This document shows positions 10,924-19,990 of a stretch of 64,000 bases of DNA, one piece after another. Position numbers and translations under genes: made by a program. The notes beneath the pieces were generated by a model. That model was given only the letters and a program-made list of their open reading frames with translations. It had not been told where the DNA came from and searched no databases. Positions within the stretch are counted from its first letter, which is position 1, and each line of letters starts with the position of its first letter. This stretch comes from Flammula alnicola (taxonomy: Eukaryota; Basidiomycota; Agaricomycetes; Agaricales; Strophariaceae), in contig JADNRV010000132.1 in NCBI GenBank assembly GCA_015499995.1, forward strand, positions 62,001 to 126,000, given 5' to 3'.

Positions 10924-12377
10924 CTAGTAGGCGCGGCGCGGAGGGGTATACATCCCATTCTCGTAGTCGAGAATTAACCGGATATAAATCTCCAGAACGG
11001 GGCGTTGCGATGCCGCAAGGCGCGGGAAGAGCCTTCTGGCGTACACAGACGCATCTTTCTTGAAACCGCGTGTGTCGATATCTTCGGTGGGCGCAGGATA
11101 TATTGTGACTTCGAAGAGGAAGCTGACTTTCTCGAGTGAAGGTGGGAGAGAGCTTGATAGTATGAAGTCATCAAGGATAGAAAAGTCGCGATAGGCGTCG
11201 AATACATCACTGGGGGTCCGAGCATCGAAATCTGAGCCTCGGAGGGAAAGAGTAATATGGAGATGGCGAATGGGAGGGAGGTTCGGCTGCAAGACGTGAG
11301 GAACTTTCTCCAAATTCTGTCGATAGCTGGGGTCCTCATGGAAGATATTCGCGTTATAGATAATCGACAACTTCTCCAATTGCGGGAGCTGGTCGTAGAA
11401 CTCGATACTTCCGAGGTGTACGTCGAATACTAAACAGAGAAAAATTCGTGGTTACAAATTAAGAAATCAGACTGGGAAAGGGCAAGCTCACTTTTCATCC
11501 TAAAAGTGAGCTTCTTCAACGCGACTACATTTTTCACGATATTGTGCGTCCTTTCAAAATCTTCAACGCCATGTATTTCGGATGAAAGGGCGTTTAGACC
11601 AGGTAAGGCTGGTTCCGGGCCTAACGCATTGTAAGTTGGCGTGCCAATGATTCTCCTCAGAGAGCAGGAGTGGTCCGTATTGAGAGTTTCAAGATGTGCA
11701 AGGGGGCTATATACGGGTCCACCGTCCTCTGAAGATGCAGGTAGCGAAACGTCCGAAGAGTCCAGGAAGCTGACGTGGTCCAAGTGCAAGTGTTTCAAAG
11801 TTGATCCGTGCAGCAGGTCGGTAGGAATATCATCCAAGTAGTTCAGCTTCAGCGTGACCAGGTAGGAGTTTGTGCAAATATCCTTGAGCGCGGACTTGAA
11901 ATCCTCGTTTAGAGATGCATAACCCAATGCCGCTAAATCGCCTTTTCGGGATGGTACAGGGAGTGAAAGTGATAGCATGAAAATCCCATTTGGAGCCTGA
12001 GGTTGTCCTGTTCCACGAAATATACGGCGTAGAATAGATGCCAGAGATCCGTCATCCAATGTGTTATGGACGGTCCTTGCGCTCCGCTGTAGCTTTATCG
12101 TGAGGTTTCTGACGTGACGAGCGATGCCTGCTTCCTGCGACCATACGTCCGAATTGATGAGGTCAAGGAGGGTTCGAATATGGGACACCGTCGCCGTTTT
12201 CCCAGAAAAAGATATGGTCGAGAATCGATGTTTGTTGGCGCGATCGCGACACGCGTGCGAGAGGAGGGCGATCGAGGACAAGGTGCGATTGCGTGATGCC
12301 TTCCTGCTTATTTGTGCTGCTTCATCGATTACACGGTCACTCAATTCTTGTGGAATGAAATGCACAGAGGACGACAT
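10924..12377 (-). CDS. F-box-like protein (gene I), two exons
   Basis: 463 residues. Exon 1 is 11492-12377 (ATG at 12375-12377), the intron 11430-11491 (62 nt, GT-AG) and exon 2 10924-11429; the phase closes exactly. The N-terminus HFIPQELSDRVIDEAA followed by LSSIALLSHACRDRANKHRF resembles the degenerate F-box-like N-terminus common in basidiomycetes (LPxELxxxIID, then LxxCSLVCRxWxxxxR). The rest is leucine-rich with LKHLHLDHVSFLDSS-type repeats. It does not share the Cys motif or coiled coil of genes A, B, D and H, so it belongs to a different branch. It is probably an SKP1-binding adaptor, but the F-box itself is weak. Confidence 0.72.
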
Positions 12378-12878
12378 TGAGAGAATAGATCAAGGAGTCA
12401 GCATGTTGAGCACAAGCCACGAGGCCGACACCTTTTGACTTTCGCACGCCACGCATTCATCTGCCATTATCATCTCGCCGTTCTTCATCCTCATTAACGG
12501 CGACCAAGATCTCCTAAAATTTCTTCCCAGTTATCATTGGAGCGGGTTCGTATCTCCAGCTCCTCGACCTTTCGCGTGTCCAGTTGAAGACAACTGGAAT
12601 TGATCTTTCGGCTGAAATGACGAAGGGGATTTGGAGGAAGAGCAGGAAGAAAACGTAGATACTCAGTAAACTTGGCTTGACATATCCTCCACCTATCCGC
12701 GCTCGTTTATATCCCTCAACTAGCGAATGTTGCAATAAATTCTGAGCCCAAGTACATATAATAGCAGCAACTCAGGGCATTCATACAAAAACTTGCAAGG
12801 GACAACCGCCAAAGTAGAAAAAAACCTACATGCCCCTTCCTATATAACTGTGCCAAGGAATTTAAGAAGAAAAAAGAA
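12378..12878. other. Intergenic
   Basis: Upstream flank of gene I (minus strand), A/T-rich from about 12730. No gene seen. Confidence 0.6.
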
Positions 12879-12966
12879 TGCATTAAGAGAGAATCGAACT
12901 CCCGGCGGGTCGAATCTTTTCATTATTCGATGGCAACGACCCAGGTTACCACTACCCCATTAATGC
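12879..12966 (-). tRNA. tRNA-Gly (GCC) with a 17-nt intron
   Basis: Read on the minus strand, the 7-bp acceptor GCATTAA/TTAATGC is perfect with discriminator A (12879). The D arm GGGT..ACCT, anticodon stem GGTCG/CGACC, anticodon GCC (12932-12934), and T arm GGGAG/CTCTC with loop TTCGATT all fold. A 17-nt insertion (12914-12930) sits one base 3' of the anticodon, the canonical position for nuclear tRNA introns. The mature tRNA would be 71 nt before CCA addition, normal for tRNA-Gly. Confidence 0.93.
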
Positions 12967-14442
12967 TGTCTTCCAAGTAATTCACCGTGCCCACCTGATG
13001 ACGAGAAAGAGGAAAGCGCACTAAAATCCAGAGGTAAATCCCAACTTCTAGAGAACAAAAACGAGCCCACCTACTCGAACATATCCCCGACTCCAATCCA
13101 CCTATCGCACACGGACTAAGCCCCGCTTCATCCAGGACGACACCTTAGCATTGCCCATGCGGCCTGCTCCTATCCGCGACACGCGACATGTAGAGGTAAA
13201 TCCCGCCGTCCTTCTCTGTGAACATCGAATAAAATCTACTGACCTTGCTCAGCTGGGCTGTAAACTCTTGCGTCTCGAATTTATCCGTGACCTATGTCTG
13301 CGCAAATTTGGGTAATGGCTCATTTGTACACCGTACGTATTCGACTGACCATAGGTAGTGCCACCTGTCAAGACGCCGATAATGCGATGTGAGGCGCAAA
13401 ACCGAGGTAATCGTAGATGGTAGCGGCGAGCGAATGAACACAGGGCAGGTGGGTCATGTCTTCTGGGCCCTCACAGGTGTTTTCACCTTACAGTTCATAA
13501 GCATCGATGACAGTATCTTGTATTTCTGCCAGAGGATGTTGTTGAGGGGCGCTGCAAGGATGGCATATTTAGCTATAACTTGAATGATCCTTTTTAGACT
13601 CGCTATATTTCTGACACATACCGATGCGCAACCTATTTGTTCCATCCCTCAACTCCTCTCAACACATGCAGGCTGTGTGAACAAGGGCTTCACTTTCTCC
13701 TAGCCGAGTTCGCTGTTGGAGGAAACTGCGGGGATACTGCAAGCAAATATGGTATTGATCTTACACTCCTTGTATGCCACTTAACGTGTAGACTGACTAC
13801 CCGAGTGCTGCATAATGCGGTGGCCTCGCAAGGCTAACAGCCATCGGCGCCATCTCGTTCATTTCAGGCCTCCATTCCCGGTGGCTGAACGGCGGGATGT
13901 ATCCTCTCCAGGAGCGAAGGATCGCCGAAGGAGATAAATGCCATTGGTAGCCCCTGTGTTTAAATTGTAGGCGTTCTTTGAGTACAGCTCGATTTTTGGG
14001 GTCGTTGCAGGACACACTGATGCGATACCGATGTGCAATACCCCGATACTTACCCAGCCATGCGCCATCTCCCTCCATGCTGTATCCGTCGGATTCTGGC
14101 CCGTTGGTACGTGAATTGCCCGTTCCCGCTCATTGACGGCGGGGACTGGTCCCCATCGTGCGCTGCAAGGACGTAAGTAGAGGTAGGTGAGAGTACTTGT
14201 TGAAGTCCTCATTCTCCCGGAACTGACGCCACAGGTTGCTGGGAGAGCGGCCGATATGATGCCGGAGCCGAGTGGCCGATATTATCCCACACGGCCAAAC
14301 AGGACAGAATTGCAACAGGTTCAACGCTCAAACGTTCAACGGTCAACGTCAACGTCCAACGTTTCAACGGTCAACAACGTGAAATTGGGCTGTAACTTTT
14401 AAAGTGGAATTACTGAACTGACGTTGAAGGCTCCACTTAAGT
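12967..14442. other. Gene-poor stretch up to the LTR element, with a diverged repeat copy
   Basis: No intact gene recognised. It contains copy 1 of the repeat shared with 19010-19735 (listed separately) and a CAACGT/TCAACG-rich patch at 14318-14385 just before the LTR element. Confidence 0.5.
12990..13725 (+). repeat. Diverged ~0.7-kb repeat, copy 1 (partner 19010-19735)
   Basis: Shares an ordered series of matching blocks with 19010-19735, including AACTTCTAGAGAACAAAAAC, CATCCAGGACGACA, ATGCGGCCTGCTCCTAT and TGACCTTGCTC.GCTGG, interrupted by indels. Both copies look like exon-intron remnants, with GAG|GTAA-type donors at matching places. The source gene is not recognised. Confidence 0.65.
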
Positions 14443-14684
14443 TGTTGGAATATTGAGCGCACGCAAAAGGTTCATGCGACGTTGGTCAATGGTGTATGCT
14501 TGGCTTAGCCTCGCACGTTCTTCGTCTATTTCACATTAGTTTCTACCACGTGGGCTCGTCATTACTGCTATGTAAATTGTATATAGCTAGTGTAAATTAG
14601 AGACGAAGCCCTCGCTCGATTGCGAGGGTCCCTACTCACATCCCGAGTAACCGACGCGGACACGGTTATTTCAAATTTTCAACA
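14443..14684 (+). repeat. 5' LTR, 242 bp
   Basis: Identical to the 3' LTR except for a 7-bp and an 8-bp insertion, each resembling a local short duplication (GGT...GGT and TTTCAA..TTTCAA). It contains a TATA-like TGTATATAG and a perfect 7-bp-stem hairpin CCCTCGC/GCGAGGG at 14609-14628. Confidence 0.93.
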
Positions 14685-14890
14685 CAATCGAGCATTATAC
14701 TCTCAACCTTGAGTCTCTCTTCGCACACACATCACTCTCGCTCCTACATATTTCTCCTTGACGGCAGGTGGCAGTACCTATAAACTGCGGAAGGCGGCCG
14801 CAGTACCGATACCCACTGCAGAAGAACTGAAGATCCCTCATTCTTGCCTTGGCCCTTTTCCGACGTCGACTCATCATTTCCCTGCTTACA

Positions 14891-15757
14891 ATGACTTCCG
14901 AGGTTTCTGCCCCACGCTTCAGTCGCCTCAACGACACTAACTATGCTGAATGGGCTTTACGAATGGAAGCCGTGCTCATCCGCGCAGGCCTTTGGACCAT
15001 GATCGACATCAAGGTGGATGGCAATGGAAAGTCAGCTGACGAAATCAAGAAGGAATTCGAGACGAAGAAGAAGGGAAGGGATACAACGAAGATGAGTGAA
15101 GCTCGTGCTGAGATTGTCCTTCGAGTCGAGGATGGTCAATTGGCCCATTGTATGCGTTCGACCGACCCGCACGATATCTGGGTCACTCTGGAGAGCGTTC
15201 ACCGGGCCGCCGGATTTGCCACAAGCCTCGCTTTACGACGGAAATTCCTTACGATGAAGAAAACGAAGACGCAGGCAATGCAAGCTTGGATTGGTGAAGT
15301 CCAGGGTCTTGCCTTCCGCCTTGAGCAGGCCGGAGTTGAAGTTGTCGACCAGGACAAGATTCTCGCCCTTACGATGGGTCTTCCCTCTACCTATGACGCT
15401 GTTATCATTAATTTCGACGCTACGCCATCCGATCAGCTCACCCTCAGCCACGTTATTGCTCGCTTACTTAACGAGGAGGTTCGCCAGGCCAAACCCGATG
15501 GTGACGACAACTCCAAGGATGAACACGACGAAGCAATGGTTGTTACTCGCGGTGCTACCTCGAGGACTTCACGTCTCACCACTCAGGCTGCAGCCGACAT
15601 TACCTGTTTTTTCTGCGACAAGAAGGGGCATTACAAGTCTGAATGTCCAGAGAGGTTGGAGTGGGAGAAGTCAAAGAAGAAAAGGAAGGGAGATATTGCA
15701 GCAGCAGTCGAAGAAGATTCCGAGGACGACTACGATGATAGTGATGGGGTTTTCTGA
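14891..15757 (+). CDS. gag: Copia-type Gag (UBN2-like) with CCHC zinc knuckle
   Basis: 288 residues from the ATG at 14891; an upstream in-frame ATG at 14849 would add 14 residues, but homologues usually begin just before the F.RLNDTNYAEWALRME block, which favours 14891. The N-terminal and central part is a Retrotran_gag_2/UBN2-type capsid domain (LNDTNYAEW near the start, HDIWVTLESV, LRRKFLTMKK, then LTMGLPSTYDAVI). A CX2CX4HX4C nucleic-acid-binding knuckle (CFFCDKKGHYKSEC) follows and the end is Lys-rich then acidic. The frame is open throughout. It should package its own RNA into virus-like particles, with enzymes supplied by an autonomous Copia relative elsewhere. Confidence 0.9.
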   Translation: MTSEVSAPRFSRLNDTNYAEWALRMEAVLIRAGLWTMIDIKVDGNGKSADEIKKEFETKKKGRDTTKMSEARAEIVLRVEDGQLAHCMRSTDPHDIWVTLESVHRAAGFATSLALRRKFLTMKKTKTQAMQAWIGEVQGLAFRLEQAGVEVVDQDKILALTMGLPSTYDAVIINFDATPSDQLTLSHVIARLLNEEVRQAKPDGDDNSKDEHDEAMVVTRGATSRTSRLTTQAAADITCFFCDKKGHYKSECPERLEWEKSKKKRKGDIAAAVEEDSEDDYDDSDGVF

Positions 15758-15893
15758 TTTTTATTTTGTGGTTTAGGACTTACGGGGGTGCAAGATTCTT
15801 TTTCTTTGCGGGGGTGCTGAGGTGCGCCTGTCGTTTTTGGTTCTATTTTGTTTCTCTTTCCTCCTTTTCTCTTTGCGTTGCGCTCACGGGGTG

Positions 15894-16120
15894 TGTTGGA
15901 ATATTGAGCGCACGCAAAAGGTTCATGCGACGTTGGTGTATGCTTGGCTTAGCCTCGCACGTTCTTCGTCTATTTCACATTAGTTTCTACCACGTGGGCT
16001 CGTCATTACTGCTATGTAAATTGTATATAGCTAGTGTAAATTAGAGACGAAGCCCTCGCTCGATTGCGAGGGTCCCTACTCACATCCCGAGTAACCGACG
16101 CGGACACGGTTATTTCAACA
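15894..16120 (+). repeat. 3' LTR, 227 bp
   Basis: Matches the 5' LTR without substitutions and ends CAACA directly before the target-site duplication TAAGT. A short G-rich stretch (ACGGGGTG) just before it could act as the polypurine tract. Confidence 0.93.
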
Positions 16121-16289
16121 TAAGTTTGATTTACCACCCAAAATCAGACTCGGATCCTCGTTTAAATCGCCCAAAAATCGCCTAGGACAAAAGTGGCAGA
16201 GGCTAAAGGTGAGCAGATATCCCTCACTCGATCTGAAAACTACTAATTCACTTTGTTCTGCCTCAATTCATCGCTTAGACCAGTCGAAG

Positions 16290-17918
16290 ATGAATGATCC
16301 AGAAATACCCATCCACGACATTGGACGATCCAACGGTGACAGATCCTACCTCTCGTGCAAATTATCCAACGGACAACCGTGCCCTCCATGCACGAGCCTT
16401 CTAAAAATCGACCAGGAGATCGCCGAATTAGTGATCAAGCGTCGGTCGATAATGTCGCAGGTTAACCAAAACCATGATCCAACTATTCACCGACTTCCTC
16501 ATGAACTTGCATCCCACATTTTCACGCTTTCCATCCCCATGCTGATGTCTCATCGCAAGAACTACAAGAAATCCTTGTTATGCGCACCATTGATTCTAGG
16601 AGCCGTTTGCCTGAAATGGCGCCAGATTGCTTGGTCGACCCCCCACCTCTGGACGAAAATCAGTATTAACCTTCTACCACAAAAATTTCCGCAGAGGGGT
16701 CAGCTGGCACAGGAATGGCTCAATCGATCCGGAGACCTCCCGTTGTCAATTTATCTCTACCACAATGACAAGTCCAAAGATTTGCCAAAGAAGTTGGAGC
16801 CTGTCTTTTACCCAATCATTGAAATTCTCAATCAGTGTTCGCACCGTTGGTACTCCCTCGATCTCGACCTACCCTCTTCTCTCATATCACGTTTCGGTCG
16901 TGATTCTCGCTCGACCGCCATCCTCCATAGACTTCAGTTGAAGTTTTCAGATTCTTTGAGGTTGGGTTGGGAGATCGACGTCGACGGTCAATTCCGTTTG
17001 GACAATGTACTGCCCCGCCCACAGGAGGTCGTCTTGACATGTGTTCCCCTGAATTCCGTCAAAATTGAGTGGAACAATATTACACACGTGGAAGCAATGG
17101 GGTTCCACGTTGACGAATGCATCGAGCTCCTGCAATGTGCTCCACGGATGATTCGCTGTGAATTCAGCGAGGTCTGGAAAGTGAAAGAAAGATCCACAGC
17201 ATCTAAAACCATTGTCGTTCATCCCGCCCTACAAACACTGTCCTTTTCCTCTCGTGATGAGATAGTCGAAACCATCTTCCTTGAACATGTATCTTGTCCC
17301 TCCCTGACAAGCCTCACCTACGATGCCCATTGGCGTCCAATGCCAACTGACGCCATTACATCCTTTTTAATTCGCTCGGGATGTTCTCTGCACTTCCTTC
17401 ACGTATTCGGCGAGAAAGAAGTCTTTGCCCAGGTCCTCAGAGCGACACCGGAATTGCAACACCTAGTATTGGACCATCCACGAGCATCTGTGCTGAAATT
17501 TTTCCTCCAGCTTCTCGCCTCTCCGATTCCTATTCAAGCCAAGAGCCCAGCAGGTGAAGGACCTCTTCTTCATAATCTCCAATCATTTGACTACTACGGA
17601 TTGTTCAATTTTTCATGGGAACAAATGCTTGCCATCTACGGCCCCGAATATCAGCCAGCTAGCTCCGCAGAGTTCCTTTCGGCAACTCTACCAGAAAACT
17701 TCTGTTGGCGACATTTATCTTCTCTCATCGTGGGAGTGGACGCGTCCACGCTGGAAGAAATATACATCAAGAAAGATACCCTCCTTCAATTCATGCGACT
17801 TCAGAAAGAAGGAATCGAGCTCAGTTTTGTGAACAGACGAGATTGGTCAGATATAACCGAGGCTTCAAAAACTTTTCACGGCGTGTCTGAGGAGAGCGAT
17901 GGCAATTGTGAAGCTTGA
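16290..17918 (+). CDS. Coiled-coil F-box protein (gene D), single exon
   Basis: 542 residues from the ATG at 16290 (MNDPEIPIHDIG). A further in-frame ATG lies upstream at 16209, but the paralogue H starts at the 16290-equivalent position. The N-terminus has the shortened cysteine motif C-x7-CPPC, then a helical stretch (LKIDQEIAELVIKRRSI), the F-box-like domain (HRLPHELASHIFTLSIP, then GAVCLKWRQIAWSTPHLW) and a leucine-rich C-terminal part ending SEESDGNCEA. Gene H (56459) shares this exact C-terminus. The gene lies 170 bp downstream of the LTR element and is tail-to-tail with a dead aminotransferase copy, mirroring the H/aminotransferase pair. Confidence 0.88.
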   Translation: MNDPEIPIHDIGRSNGDRSYLSCKLSNGQPCPPCTSLLKIDQEIAELVIKRRSIMSQVNQNHDPTIHRLPHELASHIFTLSIPMLMSHRKNYKKSLLCAPLILGAVCLKWRQIAWSTPHLWTKISINLLPQKFPQRGQLAQEWLNRSGDLPLSIYLYHNDKSKDLPKKLEPVFYPIIEILNQCSHRWYSLDLDLPSSLISRFGRDSRSTAILHRLQLKFSDSLRLGWEIDVDGQFRLDNVLPRPQEVVLTCVPLNSVKIEWNNITHVEAMGFHVDECIELLQCAPRMIRCEFSEVWKVKERSTASKTIVVHPALQTLSFSSRDEIVETIFLEHVSCPSLTSLTYDAHWRPMPTDAITSFLIRSGCSLHFLHVFGEKEVFAQVLRATPELQHLVLDHPRASVLKFFLQLLASPIPIQAKSPAGEGPLLHNLQSFDYYGLFNFSWEQMLAIYGPEYQPASSAEFLSATLPENFCWRHLSSLIVGVDASTLEEIYIKKDTLLQFMRLQKEGIELSFVNRRDWSDITEASKTFHGVSEESDGNCEA

Positions 17919-18099
17919 CTTCATGTCGAGTAACATACCGATTTCTGACATATAATGTATTTACATTCTTGCGATATGTAGAGAAGTACACAATACAATA
18001 TCGTCTGGTTGTACCCATGAGCCTGCATTGTCCTGAAATTATATCCCACCTTCCCGTCATCTACGTTCGTTGCTGATCTACATGCTGAAAACATATCCA

Positions 18100-19000
18100 C
18101 CTTTCTTCTTCATCTACTGTCACTTCCGTTCTGCTGTCGCCCCACATCCAACTCGTCGTCAACATCCTGTCGCTTTTCCGCCGAGAAAAATCCAGCAGGC
18201 AGCGTTACGACCCTGATTTCTTCTGCAAGCCGCCCACTCGAGGCAGGCATGGTTTGAAAGGAGCATACAATATCCGTCACAATGACTCGGAAAGCTGGCA
18301 CAAAAAGCGCAAGAGCAAGTTGATGGGGCGCGAAGGGAAAATCTGCAACGTATCTAAGACCGAGCACATTGATGCAAGGAGTAATGGAGAAGCCATGATG
18401 GCACCGAGGCGATGTCCTGGAAGATATTATGGCTTGGAAAAAGTGGCGAAGTGGATGCAGGTGCTTCGCCAGAAATGTAGCGCTACCGATGAAAAGGGGC
18501 CACAAGCTGATTCTCGTGTCACGATGAATTCGAAATCGCAATACGTGTCGTCAACTACGAGCGCCATGTTCTTCTCGTGGGCAAGGTTTCCAGATGAGAG
18601 GATTAAGACGGCAGAATGCGTGGCCATGTAAAGTTATTTGGATTGATGAGGATGATAGCCTTGGTTTTGGAGCTGATTAGGTTCCTGCACCGTTCGAACG
18701 ACGGCTTGAAGTCATCTTCTGCGAGAGTTTTCAGTGGAACCGCTCTCATGCCGAAGGATATTTAGGGCCATTCCGCAGTGGGGATTGGTGTCGATTCTTC
18801 TCGAGAAATGTAGGGGTGAAAGTACCTAAAAATGGACGTCAGAAGATTTTCTGGCATCCAACAACACCAACGGCAGCTCACCAAGGCACAGGCAATATAT
18901 ATTTATCGCCTGCTTCTGCTACAGTCACCCACAAAAACCGCCAAGGTACACCCCAAAGTCAAAGCCATGTCATCTTATTGCCTTTTCCACTCAGGGCCGT
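18100..19000 (-). pseudogene. Aminotransferase pseudogene, copy 1
   Basis: Minus-strand fragments follow the order of the intact aminotransferase at 54832-56296. The C-terminal block RLAEEIRVVTLPAGFFSAEKRQDVDDELD is nearly unchanged (18140-18240); the central VALVVDDTYCDF-like block (18560s) and an equivalent of the DVALTSGC-coding segment (near 18980) are also present, but the frame changes repeatedly and the NPTG and Schiff-base Lys regions are disrupted. It sits tail-to-tail with F-box gene D exactly as the intact gene does with F-box gene H. Confidence 0.82.
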
Positions 19001-19009
19001 GCCCACTCG

Positions 19010-19735
19010 ACGACGAGAGAGAAAGGGGCGAGAAAGGAGCGAGGGCTGAAATTCGGAGGTAAGTCTCGACTTCTAGACAACAAAACGAGCTCACCCACTC
19101 TTCGAAATAGAACATACCCTCGATGATTTATTCAATCCACCTATTGCACGCCGACTGCGCCTCATCCAGGACGACATCTTCACATTGATCCATGCGGCCT
19201 GCTCCTATTTGGCACGACACGTATTAGAGGTAAGTCATGCGGTCCTCCTCTATGAACATTGAATAAAATATTACTGACCTTGCTCGGCTGGGGTTTAACA
19301 CCCCATCTACCCCAGTCGACTCTTAGCAAGTAACAACACCCGCCGCCTACCCAATTTAACACTGAAACCGTGTCCTGACACTCCTATATACGTGCACTTG
19401 TAAGTAATGGCCCGTTTCATAGACTGCAGTATCGCACTGGACTGGGGTGGGCGCCGCCTGGGGGTAAGGTGCAAAGCTGCTGATCATCCGACATTCGGGT
19501 TCCAATTTAAAGCTCGAGATGGTGGTGGCGAGCAAAAGGACACAGTGGGGCTGCGAAGCATATTTAGATACAAGTAATGATCCTTTTATAGTAGTTATAT
19601 ATGAGGCATACCGATGTGCAAATCCAGTCGTTCCACCCTTCAACGTTCAACTCCTCTCTGGAATACTCGTCGCTTGCAGTCTGCGCGAACGAGGGCTGCA
19701 CCTTCCGAGGTCGAACTCGCTGTTCAACCTGGCTT
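19010..19735 (+). repeat. Diverged ~0.7-kb repeat, copy 2 (partner 12990-13725)
   Basis: This copy keeps a clear exon-like segment at about 19110-19229. It is preceded by a GT...AG intron-like stretch (19061-19109), followed by GAG|GTAAGT, and reads TLDDLFNPPIARRLRL then IQDDIFTLIHAACSYLARHV in one frame. Copy 1 has lost this frame. The family is not recognised. Confidence 0.6.
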
Positions 19736-19933
19736 GAGTGCATCGGGCCGGCCGTCGGCCACAGTAAACACGGTCACATGATACATACAAGTATTGTCAC
19801 GTTATTAATTACGCGGGCACCGGGCCAACATATTTCATTCTCAACCATCGCGGGCCACAGGATTTATTGGCCATTGTTCCTCTGCTTGCCTGCGGCACGT
19901 TCTGACCAGTGGCATCCTAACCAAGCGTCAGGA

Positions 19934-19939
19934 TATAAA
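19934..19939 (+). promoter_or_regulatory. TATA box of the FunK1 gene
   Basis: TATAAA within GGATATAAATTC, 52 bp before the ATG at 19991; a very short leader is implied. Confidence 0.5.
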
Positions 19940-19990
19940 TTCACTGTACTGTAAGTTGTAATTTTCTCTCAGCGACACCAGAATCCAACG

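Larger units (their letters stand above)
14443..16120 (+). mobile_element. Complete gag-only LTR retrotransposon (Copia-type gag), 1,678 bp
   Basis: LTRs at 14443-14684 and 15894-16120 begin TGTTG and end CAACA. A 5-bp target-site duplication TAAGT lies at 14438-14442 and 16121-16125. The internal region (about 1.2 kb) encodes a single Gag-like protein with a CCHC knuckle and no protease, integrase or reverse transcriptase, so the element must be mobilised in trans. Such short elements are known as TR-GAG/TRIM-like in plants. The LTRs differ only by two indels, which indicates recent insertion. Confidence 0.93.

Noticed and set aside
14318..14385. CAACGT-rich patch as a CRISPR-like array
   Set aside because: Units are about 6-9 bp, irregular and without spacers; a degenerate microsatellite in a eukaryotic genome.
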